Assembly (NCBI RefSeq): GCF_004006015.1
Contig: NZ_CP034766.1
Location: 744,001-808,000, forward strand
Source of the DNA: Rhodococcus sp. X156
Lineage (GTDB): Bacteria > Actinomycetota > Actinomycetes > Mycobacteriales > Mycobacteriaceae
DNA length: 64,000 nt
Direction: 5' to 3'
Of this stretch, positions 9,180 through 22,647 are shown one piece after another (the first letter of the stretch is position 1; the number at the start of each line of letters is the position of its first letter). Made by a program: the position numbers and the translations under genes. A model generated the notes under the pieces. The model made no database searches. It was not told where the DNA came from and saw nothing but the letters and a program-made list of their open reading frames with translations.

Positions 9180-10343
9180 TCAGCCGCCGGTGGGGGTGAC
9201 CCGCAGCAGCTCGTCCCCGGAGCCGTTGTCGGTGGTGACGTAGAGGGCGCCGTCGGGGCCCTGCTGCACCGCGCGCAGCCGCCCGTGGGTGCCGTCCAGC
9301 TCGGGCAGCTGCACCACGTCGCTCACCTGGCCGGCGGGGTCCAGCCGCAGCACCAGCGCCTGCTGGCCCTTGAGCGCGGCCACCACCAGCCCGCCCTCCA
9401 GCGGACCCCACTGCGCGCCGGTGAGGAAGGTGGCGCCGGAGACCGCCTCGGTGGGATCTCCGGAGGACCACAGCGCCGCCACCGCGTCCGGGAAGCGTGC
9501 GGTGTCGGTCATCGGCACCGACTCGTCGTAGCTGGTCTCGGTGCCGCCCTGGCTGGGGTCCCACCCGTAGTTGGCGCCCGCGCGCAGCAGGTTCACCTCG
9601 TCGTCCACGTCCGGCCCGTGCTCGGCGGTGTACACCTGCCCGCTGCCCGGACGCACCGCGACGCCCTGCAGGTTGCGGTGGCCGTAGGTCCACACGTAGG
9701 GGTGCTCGGGCAGCGGGGCGCCGGGCAGGGCGGCACCCGTGGCCAGGTCGGCGCGCAGGGTCTTGCCGCCCAGCGAGCCCAGGTCCTGGGCCACGCCGGC
9801 GCGGGCGGTGTCGCCGGTGGCGACCAGCAGCTCGCCGGCGGGACCCAGCGCGAGCCGGCAGCCGGAGTGGCGCCCCGAGGGGTTCAGCGGGATGCCGGAC
9901 AGCAGCGGGTCACCGACCCGAGTCGCGCTCGCGCCGTCGGCGGACAGCTGCCAGGTGCTCACCCGCACGTCCACCGCTCGCCCGTCCTGGGCGTGGGCCT
10001 GGCAGGTGGAGAACTGCCGGCTGCCGGCGAAGTCGGGGTGCACCAGCAGGCCCATCAGGCCCGCCTCGCCGCGGGCGTGGACGTCGGAGAGGTCGGCGCG
10101 CACCGCGGTGGTGACGCCGTCGCGCACCAGCTGCAGGCGCCCTGCCCGCTCGGTCACCAGCATCGACCCGTCCGGCAGGAACCCCACGTCCCAGGGGTGC
10201 TCCAGCCCGGCGGCCACGGTCTGCACCTGCAGCGCGGGGGTGCCAGGCGGCGGCGGGGCCGGGGGCGCGGTCGGCTCGGTGGTGCAGGCGCTCAGCAGCA
10301 GCACGGCGCCGAGCGCCCACGTGATCACCCTGGGTAGCTGCAC
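9180..10343 (-). CDS. Secreted PQQ-type glucose/sorbosone dehydrogenase lipoprotein
   Basis: Six-bladed beta-propeller of the glucose/sorbosone dehydrogenase family. An N-terminal hydrophobic stretch ends in a lipobox LLSAC with Cys20, so the protein should be anchored to the outer face of the membrane. A Pro-rich linker follows, then family segments LEHPWDVGFLPDGSMLVTER, HSGCRLALGPAGELLVATGD and EHGPDVDDEVNLLRAGANYG. Mature length about 368 residues. GTG at 10343 is chosen because it leaves a proper signal peptide; upstream in-frame codons are not signal-like. The gene is convergent with ugd, 10 bases away. Cofactor (PQQ) and substrate are inferred from family only. Confidence 0.85.
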   Translation of the reverse strand: MQLPRVITWALGAVLLLSACTTEPTAPPAPPPPGTPALQVQTVAAGLEHPWDVGFLPDGSMLVTERAGRLQLVRDGVTTAVRADLSDVHARGEAGLMGLLVHPDFAGSRQFSTCQAHAQDGRAVDVRVSTWQLSADGASATRVGDPLLSGIPLNPSGRHSGCRLALGPAGELLVATGDTARAGVAQDLGSLGGKTLRADLATGAALPGAPLPEHPYVWTYGHRNLQGVAVRPGSGQVYTAEHGPDVDDEVNLLRAGANYGWDPSQGGTETSYDESVPMTDTARFPDAVAALWSSGDPTEAVSGATFLTGAQWGPLEGGLVVAALKGQQALVLRLDPAGQVSDVVQLPELDGTHGRLRAVQQGPDGALYVTTDNGSGDELLRVTPTGG

Positions 10344-10510
10344 CCCGCCAGTCTCACGGTCGCCGCTGTTGATCGCCAGGGGAGCCGGCGGCACCCGTCA
10401 AAGCCCCAGTACCGTGCAGCCCGGCCTAAACTTGAGGTGAGGCACCGCCCGGGTCGCGCAGATTCGGCGGTGGCCTGCCGTGCTCGCTGAACAACCTCTG
10501 GAGCTCCTCG

Positions 10511-14125
<3,615 letters not shown>

Positions 14126-14138
14126 GGTGTGTGGCACC

Positions 14139-15089
14139 GTGTCGCCCGTGACCGTCTCCCAGCCCGTGCGGGCACCCCGCCGCCGGACCGCTCTTGCTCT
14201 CGCCGCTGCTGCCGCCGCCCTGGTCGTGACCGGCTGTGGGGGAGGCCCGACGCTGCCCGGCGCCGCGGCCACCGTCGGCGACGACCGCATCAGCGTGGAG
14301 CAGCTGCAGTCCCAGGTGGACTCGGTGCTCACCTTCCGCGGTGGACCCGAGAACGCCGCGGTGCGCGACCAGCTGCCCACGATCACCCAGCAGGTGCTCT
14401 CCGGGGAGGTCCAGCGCGCCCTGGTCGCCCGGGCGGTGCAGCGCACCAACCTGCCGGTGGACGAGCAGGCGATCGCTGACCAGGTGGCCAGGATCGACCC
14501 CAAGGTGCTGGACGGGCAGGGCGTCACCTTCATCACGCCGCAGACGCTGCCGCAGTTCGTCCACGACCAGCTGGTCATCGCCCAGCTGGGCGCCACCTCC
14601 TGGGACAGCCTCGCCGTGGTCGCCGACCTCACCACCGCCACCGACCAGGCCGACGCGGAGGCCAAGGCCCGGCGGATGGCGGAGAGCCCGGAGTCCTCCC
14701 GCGCCGTGGTGGACGAGGCGAAGGCCCAGGGCCAGCAGACCCAGGTCGGCTACCCGCTGAGCCCGGCGGTGCTGGAGGGACTGGCGGGCAGCCCGCTGTT
14801 CGCCGCCGCCGAGGGCAGCGGCATCGCCTTCCGGCTGGACCAGCAGTGGCAGGCCGCACGCATCGTCAGCCGCACCACCACCGCGCCGAAGACCACCTCC
14901 GCCGACGCCGTGGACGCCAGCCAGGCCCAGGCCAGCTCCACCTACGCCCTGGGCGTCACCCTGCTGCAGGAGCTGGCCGGCAACCCCGAGGTGCGGGTGA
15001 ATCCCCGCTACGGCACCTGGGACCCGTACCAGGGCCAGGTGGTCAACGAGTCCGACCCGCGCTCCGTCGTCTTCAGCCCGCGGTCGTGA
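14139..15089 (+). CDS. SurA-N-like lipoprotein
   Basis: 316-residue secreted lipoprotein: Arg-rich start, hydrophobic Ala/Leu helix and lipobox VVTGC with Cys33. The mature part (TVGDDRISVEQLQSQVDSVL, then TQQVLSGEVQRALVARAVQR) looks like a SurA N-terminal chaperone domain without a parvulin isomerase domain, so a periplasm-type chaperone role is an inference. GTG at 14139 is a compromise: GTGs at 14127 and 14148 are also in frame. It lies between mfd and mazG and its TGA stop overlaps the mazG GTG, so the three genes form an operon. Confidence 0.75.
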   Translation: MSPVTVSQPVRAPRRRTALALAAAAAALVVTGCGGGPTLPGAAATVGDDRISVEQLQSQVDSVLTFRGGPENAAVRDQLPTITQQVLSGEVQRALVARAVQRTNLPVDEQAIADQVARIDPKVLDGQGVTFITPQTLPQFVHDQLVIAQLGATSWDSLAVVADLTTATDQADAEAKARRMAESPESSRAVVDEAKAQGQQTQVGYPLSPAVLEGLAGSPLFAAAEGSGIAFRLDQQWQAARIVSRTTTAPKTTSADAVDASQAQASSTYALGVTLLQELAGNPEVRVNPRYGTWDPYQGQVVNESDPRSVVFSPRS

Positions 15090-16048
15090 GCGCGCCCGAC
15101 CCCGGGCAGGCGCCGACCGTGGTGCTGCTCGATCCGCTGCGCCCCGACGACGTGCCCGCGGCGGCGCTGGCCCTGCTGCGCGGCCCGGTCAGCTGCACCC
15201 CCGACGTGCCCGACGCCGTGCGGGCGGCGTGCACCGTGGTGGCCGACGCCCCCGTGCTGGTCAGCTCCGACGAGACCCACCCGCAGGTGCTGCAGCGGCG
15301 GGAGGCCGGTGCTGCGGTGCTGCGCAGCCACCCGCCCACCGGGTCCCAGCTGCTGGAGGCGGTGGCGGTGATGGACCGCCTGCGCTCGCCCGGCGGCTGC
15401 CCGTGGGACGCCGAGCAGACCCACGACTCGCTGCGCCGCTACCTGGTGGAGGAGTGCTACGAGCTGCTGGACGCGCTGGACTCCGGTGCGCCCGTGCACG
15501 TGGTCGAGGAGCTGGGCGACGTGCTGCTGCAGGTGCTCTTCCACGCCCGCGTGGCCGCCGAGCAGCCCGCCGCCGACGGTGGCTTTGACATCGACGACGT
15601 GGCGCGGGCCCTGGTGGTCAAGCTGGTGCACCGCCATCCCCACGTGTTCGCCGACCCCGCCCACGGGGCGGTGGAGCGGGTGGCCGACTCCGCGGCGCAG
15701 CAGCTGCGCTGGGAGGAGCTCAAGGCGGTGGAGAAGCGCCGCGACTCGGCGGTGGAGGGGGTGGCCACCGGTCAGCCCGCGCTGGCCCTGGCGGCCAAGC
15801 TGGTCTCCCGCGCCACCCGCGCCGGTCTGCCTGCCGACCTGGTGCCCGCCGAGCTGGCGGCGGTGGGCGGCGGTGACGCCGAGGACACCCTGCGCCGGGC
15901 AGCGCTGCGCTTCGCCGCGCAGGTGCGGGCGGCCGAGGACGCCGCGCGCGGCGACGGCGTCGACCCCGCGGCGCTGTCCGAGCCCGACTGGCGGCGGTAC
16001 TGGGCCCAGGCACGGGTGACTCAGCCGAACAGCGTGGAGCCCCAGTAG
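15086..16048 (+). CDS. mazG: Nucleoside triphosphate pyrophosphohydrolase MazG
   Basis: Hydrolyses (d)NTPs, including oxidised ones, to NMP and PPi. 320 residues: an N-terminal extension of about 85 residues typical of mycobacterial MazG, then the catalytic domain with GGCPWDAEQTHDSLRRYLVE, the EExxE metal site in VEECYELLDAL and the partner motif VEELGDVLLQVLFHA. A second MazG half follows. GTG at 15086 overlaps the upstream stop as GTGA. Its 3' end overlaps the end of efeB tail to tail by 28 bp (16021-16048). Confidence 0.92.
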   Translation: MSAPDPGQAPTVVLLDPLRPDDVPAAALALLRGPVSCTPDVPDAVRAACTVVADAPVLVSSDETHPQVLQRREAGAAVLRSHPPTGSQLLEAVAVMDRLRSPGGCPWDAEQTHDSLRRYLVEECYELLDALDSGAPVHVVEELGDVLLQVLFHARVAAEQPAADGGFDIDDVARALVVKLVHRHPHVFADPAHGAVERVADSAAQQLRWEELKAVEKRRDSAVEGVATGQPALALAAKLVSRATRAGLPADLVPAELAAVGGGDAEDTLRRAALRFAAQVRAAEDAARGDGVDPAALSEPDWRRYWAQARVTQPNSVEPQ

Positions 16049-17292
16049 TCGGTGCTGCCCAGCCCCGGCGGGCAGGCGAACACGGCGGAGCCGTTGTGCT
16101 CCAGGTACTCGGTCATCGCGTCCCTGCTGGCCAGCGCCAGCTGCATCGGCACGAACTGCGTCTGCGGGTTGCGGCAGCAGGCCAGGAAGAACAGGCCCGC
16201 GTCGAGGTGGCCCACCCCGTCGGAGCCGTCGGTGAAGTTGTAGCCGCGCCGCAGCAGCTGGATGCCGCCGAGCTCCTCGGCCGAGGCCAGCCGCACGTGT
16301 GAGTCCACCGGGATGACCGGCCCCCGCGAGTCGCGGATGCCCAGGTCGACGGGGTCGAACTCGTCCACCTGGCCCAGCGGTGCCCCCGAGCCCTTGGTGC
16401 GCCCCACGATGGTCTCCTGCTCCTTCAGCGAGGAGCGGTCCCAGGTCTCGATCTGCATCCGGATGCGCCGCGCCACCAGGTAGGTCCCGCCGCTGAGCCA
16501 GGCCGGTCCGTCGCCGGGCTGCACCCACACGTGCTGGTCCAGGGCCACCGGGTCCTCCGCCTTGAGGTTGCGGGTGCCGTCCTTGAACCCGAACAGGTTG
16601 CGGGGGGTGGCCTGCGTGGTGGAGGTGGAGGAGGTGCGCCCGAAACCCAGCTGCGACCAGCGCACCGACACCACCCCGAACCCGATGCGGGCCAGGTTGC
16701 GGATGGCGTGCACCGCCACCTGCGGGTCGTCGGCGCAGGCCTGGATGGCGAGGTCGCCCCCGCTGCGGGCCGGGTCCAGCTGGTCGTGCGGAAAGCGCGG
16801 CAGCTCGGTGAGCGGGTCCGGGCGCTGCCCGGCGATGCCGAAGCGATCCCCCTGGGCGGGGTGCGTGAACAGCGACGGGCCGAACCCGATGGTGAGGGTG
16901 AGCGAGGAGGCGGGCAGGCCCAGTGCCTCGCCGGTGTCCCCGGGCGGGGCGTGGGCCTTGCCGCCGGTGGCGCCGTCCGGCACCGCCTCCTGCCCGGCCG
17001 TCATCCGCTCGGCCGCCTGGGTCCACTCCCGCAGCAGGTCCACCAGCTCGGTGCGGGAGTCGGTGGTGACGTCGAAGGCGACGAAGTGCAGCCGGTCCTG
17101 CGCCGGGGTGATGATCCCGGCCTGCCTGCTGCCGCGGAAGGCCACCGTGGCCGAGCCCGGCACCGTGGCCCCGCCGGCGGTCTCCCGCCCAGCCACCACC
17201 CCGACCCCGACCCCGGCCGCGGCCACCGCGGCGCCGCCGAGCCCCAGCAGCCGGCGCCGGGAGAACCGCCCGCCCGGGGACGGGGTGCTCAC
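16021..17292 (-). CDS. efeB: Deferrochelatase/peroxidase EfeB (DyP type, Tat-exported)
   Basis: Heme peroxidase of the EfeUOB iron-uptake system, acting outside the membrane. 423 residues. The twin-arginine signal SRRRLLGLGG lies at residues 11-20. The DyP motif GFKDGT with its catalytic Asp is at 235-240, and the proximal heme His is probably His332 in VDSHVRLAS. GTG at 17292 overlaps the efeO stop as GTGA. It is the last gene of the efeUOB operon and runs convergently into mazG. Confidence 0.92.
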   Translation of the reverse strand: MSTPSPGGRFSRRRLLGLGGAAVAAAGVGVGVVAGRETAGGATVPGSATVAFRGSRQAGIITPAQDRLHFVAFDVTTDSRTELVDLLREWTQAAERMTAGQEAVPDGATGGKAHAPPGDTGEALGLPASSLTLTIGFGPSLFTHPAQGDRFGIAGQRPDPLTELPRFPHDQLDPARSGGDLAIQACADDPQVAVHAIRNLARIGFGVVSVRWSQLGFGRTSSTSTTQATPRNLFGFKDGTRNLKAEDPVALDQHVWVQPGDGPAWLSGGTYLVARRIRMQIETWDRSSLKEQETIVGRTKGSGAPLGQVDEFDPVDLGIRDSRGPVIPVDSHVRLASAEELGGIQLLRRGYNFTDGSDGVGHLDAGLFFLACCRNPQTQFVPMQLALASRDAMTEYLEHNGSAVFACPPGLGSTDYWGSTLFG

Positions 17293-18425
17293 TCGGCGAC
17301 CGTCCCGGCCACGCTGCTCAGCGGCTCCGCCAGCGCGTCCACCTTGTCGGAGAGGTCCTTGACCTGCTCGGGGGTGAGCTGGTCGTAGAGCACGTAGCCG
17401 TCCCCGGCCTGCAGCGCGGTGAGGGCCTGGTCCACCGCGGCGAAGCGGGCGTCGAGGGTGGGGACCAGGTCGGGGTTGCGCTCCTGCAGCACCGGGCGCA
17501 GCGACGCGATCGCGGCCTCGGAGCCGTCGATGTTGGCGCGGAAGTCCCACAGGTCGGTGTGCGAGTAGGCCTCCTCCTCGCCGGTCACCTTGCCGGTGGC
17601 CACCTCGTCCAGCAGGGCCTTGGCGCCGTTGGCCATCTCCAGCGCGGAGAGCTCCACGGTGCGGGCCCGGGTGGACACCTCGTTGACGTTGGTCTGCAGC
17701 TGGTCGGCCATGGCCACGGAGTCCGGCTGCAGGCCGTCGCGCCACAGGTCGCGCTCCAGGCGGTGCCAGCCGGTGAGCTCCTGGCCGGGCTCCAGGGCGT
17801 CCTCGCGGCCGTCGGTGATCGGGTCGAGGTCGCCGAAGCTCTCCGCCACCGGTTCGATGCGCTCCCAGTAGGTGCGGGCCACCGGGTACAGCGTCTTGGC
17901 CAGCGCCACGTCACCGGCCTTGACGGCGACGACGAACTCGGCGGTCTTGGCGGTGAGCGCGTCGGCCTGGCTGTTGACGTAGCGCTGGTAGCTGTCGGTG
18001 GCGTCGTCCAGCTTGGTGTCGGTGTCGCCCTGCACGGTGTCCCCGCTGACCAGGAAGTCCCCGCGGATGCCGTCGCCGACCATGCCGGGCTTGCAGGCGG
18101 TGGTGTAGCTGCCGGCTTGCGGCACCTCCACGATGAGCCGTCGGCTGAGCCCGGGACTGATGTTCTCCACCTCGCCCATGATCCGGTCGCCCTCGGCGTA
18201 GAGGTAGAACTCGGTGGTCTTGCTGCCGGTGTTGGTCACCTCGAAGGTGGTGTTGCCGGTGCTCGCGCTGGTGGTGGAGACCTCGCAGGAGCTGTCGCCG
18301 GCCTTGACCGAGACCACGCCGTGCGCACTGCTGCCGGCCTTGGCGGTGCACCCGGCCAGGGCGAGCGGCACGAGCACGAGGGCAGTGGCCAGCGAGAGAG
18401 GGCGGGAGAGGGGGGTGCGAGGCAC
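17289..18425 (-). CDS. efeO: Iron uptake lipoprotein EfeO (cupredoxin + M75 imelysin domain)
   Basis: Extracytoplasmic iron-binding component that passes Fe to the permease EfeU. 378 residues. Lipobox LALAGC with Cys26; cupredoxin-like domain about 36-128 with Cys47, Cys111 and Met115; M75 domain with the HxxE motif in GWHRLERDLW (His221, Glu224). GTG at 18425 is chosen because GGAAGG sits 8 bases upstream; a GTG at 18434 has too short a spacing. 29 bases separate it from efeU and its stop overlaps efeB. Confidence 0.92.
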   Translation of the reverse strand: MPRTPLSRPLSLATALVLVPLALAGCTAKAGSSAHGVVSVKAGDSSCEVSTTSASTGNTTFEVTNTGSKTTEFYLYAEGDRIMGEVENISPGLSRRLIVEVPQAGSYTTACKPGMVGDGIRGDFLVSGDTVQGDTDTKLDDATDSYQRYVNSQADALTAKTAEFVVAVKAGDVALAKTLYPVARTYWERIEPVAESFGDLDPITDGREDALEPGQELTGWHRLERDLWRDGLQPDSVAMADQLQTNVNEVSTRARTVELSALEMANGAKALLDEVATGKVTGEEEAYSHTDLWDFRANIDGSEAAIASLRPVLQERNPDLVPTLDARFAAVDQALTALQAGDGYVLYDQLTPEQVKDLSDKVDALAEPLSSVAGTVAE

Positions 18426-18454
18426 GGCTGACACCTTCCGGGGCGGGGGCGCGC

Positions 18455-19297
18455 TCACGAGCGGAGTGCGGCGGTGGCGGGGGTGGGGGCGGCGCTGCGG
18501 GTGGGGCGCAGGAACAGGGTCAGCACGATCACCACGTAGAGCACCCAGACCACCGCCTCGAGCACGGTGGTGGCGGGGGAGAAGTTGAAGATGCCCTTGA
18601 GCAGGGTGCCCAGCCAGGAGTCCGGCCGAACGTGGGCGCTGACGTCGAAGGCCAGGGTGTTCAGTCCCGGCAGGATGCCGGCCTCCTGCAGGTCGTGCAC
18701 GCCGTAGGCGAGGATGCCGGCGGCCACGACGACGAGCAGGACGCCGGTGACGGTGAAGAAGCGGCTGAGGTTGATCCGCACGGCGCCGCGGTACATCAGG
18801 TAGCCGAGGAGGACCGCCGTCGCGAGGCCGAGGGCGAACCCCAGCAGCGGCTGGGCGGTGCCGCCGTTGGCCGCCTGGACGCTGGAGAAGAAGAACAGCG
18901 CCGTCTCCAGGCCCTCCCGGCCGACCGCGAGGAACGCCATCACGGCCACCGCGACCGGCCCGGCCCGCAGCGCCGTCTCCATGCCCGCCCGGAGCGTGCC
19001 GGACATCGAGCGCGCCGCGGTGCGCATCCACAGCACCATCCAGGTGACGAAGGCGACCGCCACGATGGAGGCGAACCCGCCCACTGCCTCCTGGGCGGTG
19101 AAGGACAGCTCGGAGGTGCCGTAGTGCAGGGCCGCGCCCACCGCCACGCTGAGGAGCACGGCCGCGCCGACGCCCAGCCACACCCAGCGCAGAGCGGAGC
19201 TGCGGTCGGTCTTGACGAGGAACGCCACCAGGATGAGCACGACGATCGCCGCCTCGAGGCCCTCCCGCAGGCCGATCAACACGTTGCTGACGAGCAT
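18455..19297 (-). CDS. efeU: Iron permease EfeU (FTR1 family)
   Basis: Polytopic inner-membrane permease for ferrous/ferric iron. 280 residues with about seven hydrophobic helices. Both FTR1 iron motifs are intact: REGLE at 11-15 and REGLE at 127-131. ATG at 19297 has GGAG 6-7 bases upstream; an earlier start at 19324 would lie inside the regulatory region. First gene of the efeUOB operon, which sits between mazG and the transglycosylases, a place where, as I recall, M. tuberculosis has no iron genes. Confidence 0.93.
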   Translation of the reverse strand: MLVSNVLIGLREGLEAAIVVLILVAFLVKTDRSSALRWVWLGVGAAVLLSVAVGAALHYGTSELSFTAQEAVGGFASIVAVAFVTWMVLWMRTAARSMSGTLRAGMETALRAGPVAVAVMAFLAVGREGLETALFFFSSVQAANGGTAQPLLGFALGLATAVLLGYLMYRGAVRINLSRFFTVTGVLLVVVAAGILAYGVHDLQEAGILPGLNTLAFDVSAHVRPDSWLGTLLKGIFNFSPATTVLEAVVWVLYVVIVLTLFLRPTRSAAPTPATAALRS

Positions 19298-19311
19298 CGA
19301 CTCTCCCCAGG

Positions 19312-19330
19312 TGAGGCAAGGCAAGGCTTA
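19312..19330. promoter_or_regulatory. DtxR/IdeR-like iron box upstream of efeU
   Basis: TGAGGCAAGGCAAGGCTTA matches the IdeR/DtxR consensus TTAGGTTAGGCTAACCTAA at 12 of 19 positions. It ends 14 bases upstream of the efeU start codon, so an iron-bound repressor here would block the operon when iron is plentiful. GGCAA is repeated directly inside it. Confidence 0.5.
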
Positions 19331-19401
19331 CCCGAAGGTACCGACGAGGAGGCCGTGCTGCCGTGCGAGCGCGTGCCCACCGGCAGATCAGGCACCATGG
19401 T

Positions 19402-20184
19402 GTGGTGGCGCGCAGAGCTCGACGACGACGATCGATGCGCCCCGTGGTCGGTTCGCTGGCGCTGCTGCTGGTCACCGTGCTGGCGGCCGCGGCGCTCGTC
19501 AGCTGGTTCTCCGCCCTCACCAGCTCCAACATGATGGACCGGCGGGTGCGCGCGGAGGCGCCGCCCGCCCCCGGGGCACCGGTGCCCGCCCTCGACCTGG
19601 CCCTGCCCGTCGGCGCGCACCCGCAGCTCGCCGAGTGGGCGCAGCGCCTGTCCACGTCCGTCGGAGTGCCCGCGCTGGCGCTGCAGGCCTACGGCTACGC
19701 CGCGGCCAGCCAGGCGGCGGCCCGCCCCCAGTGCTCGCTCGGCTGGACCACGCTGGCGGGGATCGGCTCGGTGGAGTCGCGCCACGGCAGCTACGGCGGC
19801 GCCCGGCTCGACCTGGCGGGCACGGCCCGGCCGGCCATCATCGGGATCCCGCTGGACGGCTCGCCGGGGGTGCAGGAGATCGCGGACACCGACGAGGGGG
19901 TGCTGGACGGCGACACCGCCGTGGACCGGGCGGTCGGCCCCATGCAGTTCATCCCGGAGACCTGGCAGCGGTGGGGAGCCGACGCCAACGGCGACGGGGT
20001 GGCCGATCCGAACAACGTCAACGACGCGGCCATGGCAGCGGCCCGCTACCTGTGCTCCACCGGGGCCGACATGGGCTCCGCGGACGGGTGGCGATCAGCG
20101 CTGTTCACCTACAACCGGTCGGCGGTCTACGCCAACCAGGTGCTGCAGAACGCGGCCGGCTACGCGGTCGGGGTGGTGGAGTAG
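19402..20184 (+). CDS. Lytic transglycosylase, LpqU-like (first of a tandem pair)
   Basis: Membrane-anchored peptidoglycan lytic transglycosylase. 260 residues: an Arg-rich N-terminus, one transmembrane helix (about 17-35), a short Pro-rich linker, then the catalytic domain. The catalytic Glu is Glu125 in LAGIGSVESRHG, followed by RAVGPMQFIPETWQRW and a calcium-like DANGDGVADPNN loop. The start is uncertain: GTG 19402 or 19405, or ATG 19435. The position before eno matches Rv1022 (lpqU). The next gene is a paralogue. Confidence 0.8.
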   Translation: MVARRARRRRSMRPVVGSLALLLVTVLAAAALVSWFSALTSSNMMDRRVRAEAPPAPGAPVPALDLALPVGAHPQLAEWAQRLSTSVGVPALALQAYGYAAASQAAARPQCSLGWTTLAGIGSVESRHGSYGGARLDLAGTARPAIIGIPLDGSPGVQEIADTDEGVLDGDTAVDRAVGPMQFIPETWQRWGADANGDGVADPNNVNDAAMAAARYLCSTGADMGSADGWRSALFTYNRSAVYANQVLQNAAGYAVGVVE

Positions 20185-20225
20185 CGACAGGGGAGTCGGT
20201 GACCAGCACGAATGGTTCGTCGGCG

Positions 20226-20231
20226 TAACTT
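20226..20231 (+). promoter_or_regulatory. -10 hexamer TAACTT before the second transglycosylase
   Basis: TAACTT fits TANNNT and lies 27 bases before the GTG at 20259, giving a short leader of about 20 bases. It suggests that the second copy has its own promoter. Confidence 0.35.
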
Positions 20232-20258
20232 AACGGGGGATGGACCGTTGGACTTCTC

Positions 20259-21236
20259 GTGAGAGCACGCGGATACCTGGCACGCGTCCTGGTGGCCCTG
20301 GTAGCGGTGGGGCTCCTGGTCGGTGCTGTGGTGGGCGCCCAGGCCGTCACCTCGACCAGCGGCAGCACCCGTCCCGTGGTGGAGGCGCTGGCCCCGGTGG
20401 CGGTGGACGGCAGCCTGAGCAGCGATCCCGCCTCGGTGCCCGTCAACGCCGACGCCCCGGCCACCGCGCCGCTCCCGCCGCAGAACGCCGCGCTGCCCGC
20501 CCCGGCCGCTGAGCCAGGCGCCCCGGTGGCCGACCCCGTGCCCAACCAGCCGGCGCCCAACCAGCCGGCGCCGGCCCAGCCGGTGCCCAACCAACCCCGG
20601 CCCACGACGGCGGTGCCCGCCCCCCGGCCCGCCGCTCCGGAGCCGCAGGCCTCCACCGTGCCCGCGGGGCTCTCGCCCTACTCGGCCTGGGCCGCGGGGC
20701 TGGCCAGGCGCATCGACGTGCCGGCCCGCGCGCTGCAGGCCTACGGCAACGCCCAGAACGTGCTGGCCAAGGAGCAGCCGCGCTGCAAGCTCTCCTGGAC
20801 CACGCTGGCCGGCATCGCCCGGGTGGAGAGCAACCACGGTCGCTACAACGGCCGTGTGCTGCAGGCCGACGGTCGCTCGTCCGTGCCGATCATCGGCATC
20901 CCCCTGGACGGCGGGCCCAACGTGCAGGCCATCCCGGACACCGACGGCGGGGCGCTCGACGCCGACACCACCTGGGACCGCGCGGTCGGTCCCTTCCAGT
21001 TCATCCCCACCACCTGGGCGCGCTGGAAGGCCGACGGCAACGGCGACCGGATCGCCGACCCGCAGAACATCGACGACGCGGCCGTGGCCGCCGGGCGCTA
21101 CCTGTGCGTCGGCGGACGCAACCTCACCAACGGCGAGGACTGGTGGCGGGCCATCCTCAGCTACAACCTGTCCAACGCCTACGTGCAGGACGTGTTCACC
21201 GGCGCCGACAGCTACGCCCGCGCTGCGCTGGACTGA
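20259..21236 (+). CDS. Lytic transglycosylase, LpqU-like (second of a tandem pair)
   Basis: 325-residue paralogue of the preceding gene. A signal anchor (about 8-28) is followed by a long Pro/Ala/Asn linker with PNQPAP-type repeats (about 93-115), then a catalytic domain with Glu190 in LAGIARVESNHG and RAVGPFQFIPTTWARW. The catalytic domains share most motif residues with the first copy (IIGIPLDG, IPDTDGGALDADT), so a tandem duplication is likely. The longer linker would place this domain deeper in the wall. GTG at 20259 has only a weak TGGA site. Confidence 0.85.
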   Translation: MRARGYLARVLVALVAVGLLVGAVVGAQAVTSTSGSTRPVVEALAPVAVDGSLSSDPASVPVNADAPATAPLPPQNAALPAPAAEPGAPVADPVPNQPAPNQPAPAQPVPNQPRPTTAVPAPRPAAPEPQASTVPAGLSPYSAWAAGLARRIDVPARALQAYGNAQNVLAKEQPRCKLSWTTLAGIARVESNHGRYNGRVLQADGRSSVPIIGIPLDGGPNVQAIPDTDGGALDADTTWDRAVGPFQFIPTTWARWKADGNGDRIADPQNIDDAAVAAGRYLCVGGRNLTNGEDWWRAILSYNLSNAYVQDVFTGADSYARAALD

Positions 21237-21315
21237 TCGACGGCTGGTGCGCACCCGACGCTGACCGGCGGGACCCGCTCCCGCGTGCCGCGCTCGGGCG
21301 GGCCTGCGGGGCCGA

Positions 21316-21321
21316 TACGCT
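21316..21321 (+). promoter_or_regulatory. -10 hexamer TACGCT of the eno operon
   Basis: TACGCT fits TANNNT, 41 bases before the eno start, and leaves a leader of about 35 bases containing the TGAGGAG ribosome binding site. A -35 element is not clear. Confidence 0.4.
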
Positions 21322-21350
21322 GGGGGTCACTTTGCCGTCAATCGCGTTGA

Positions 21351-22646
<1,296 letters not shown>

Positions 22647-22647
22647 C

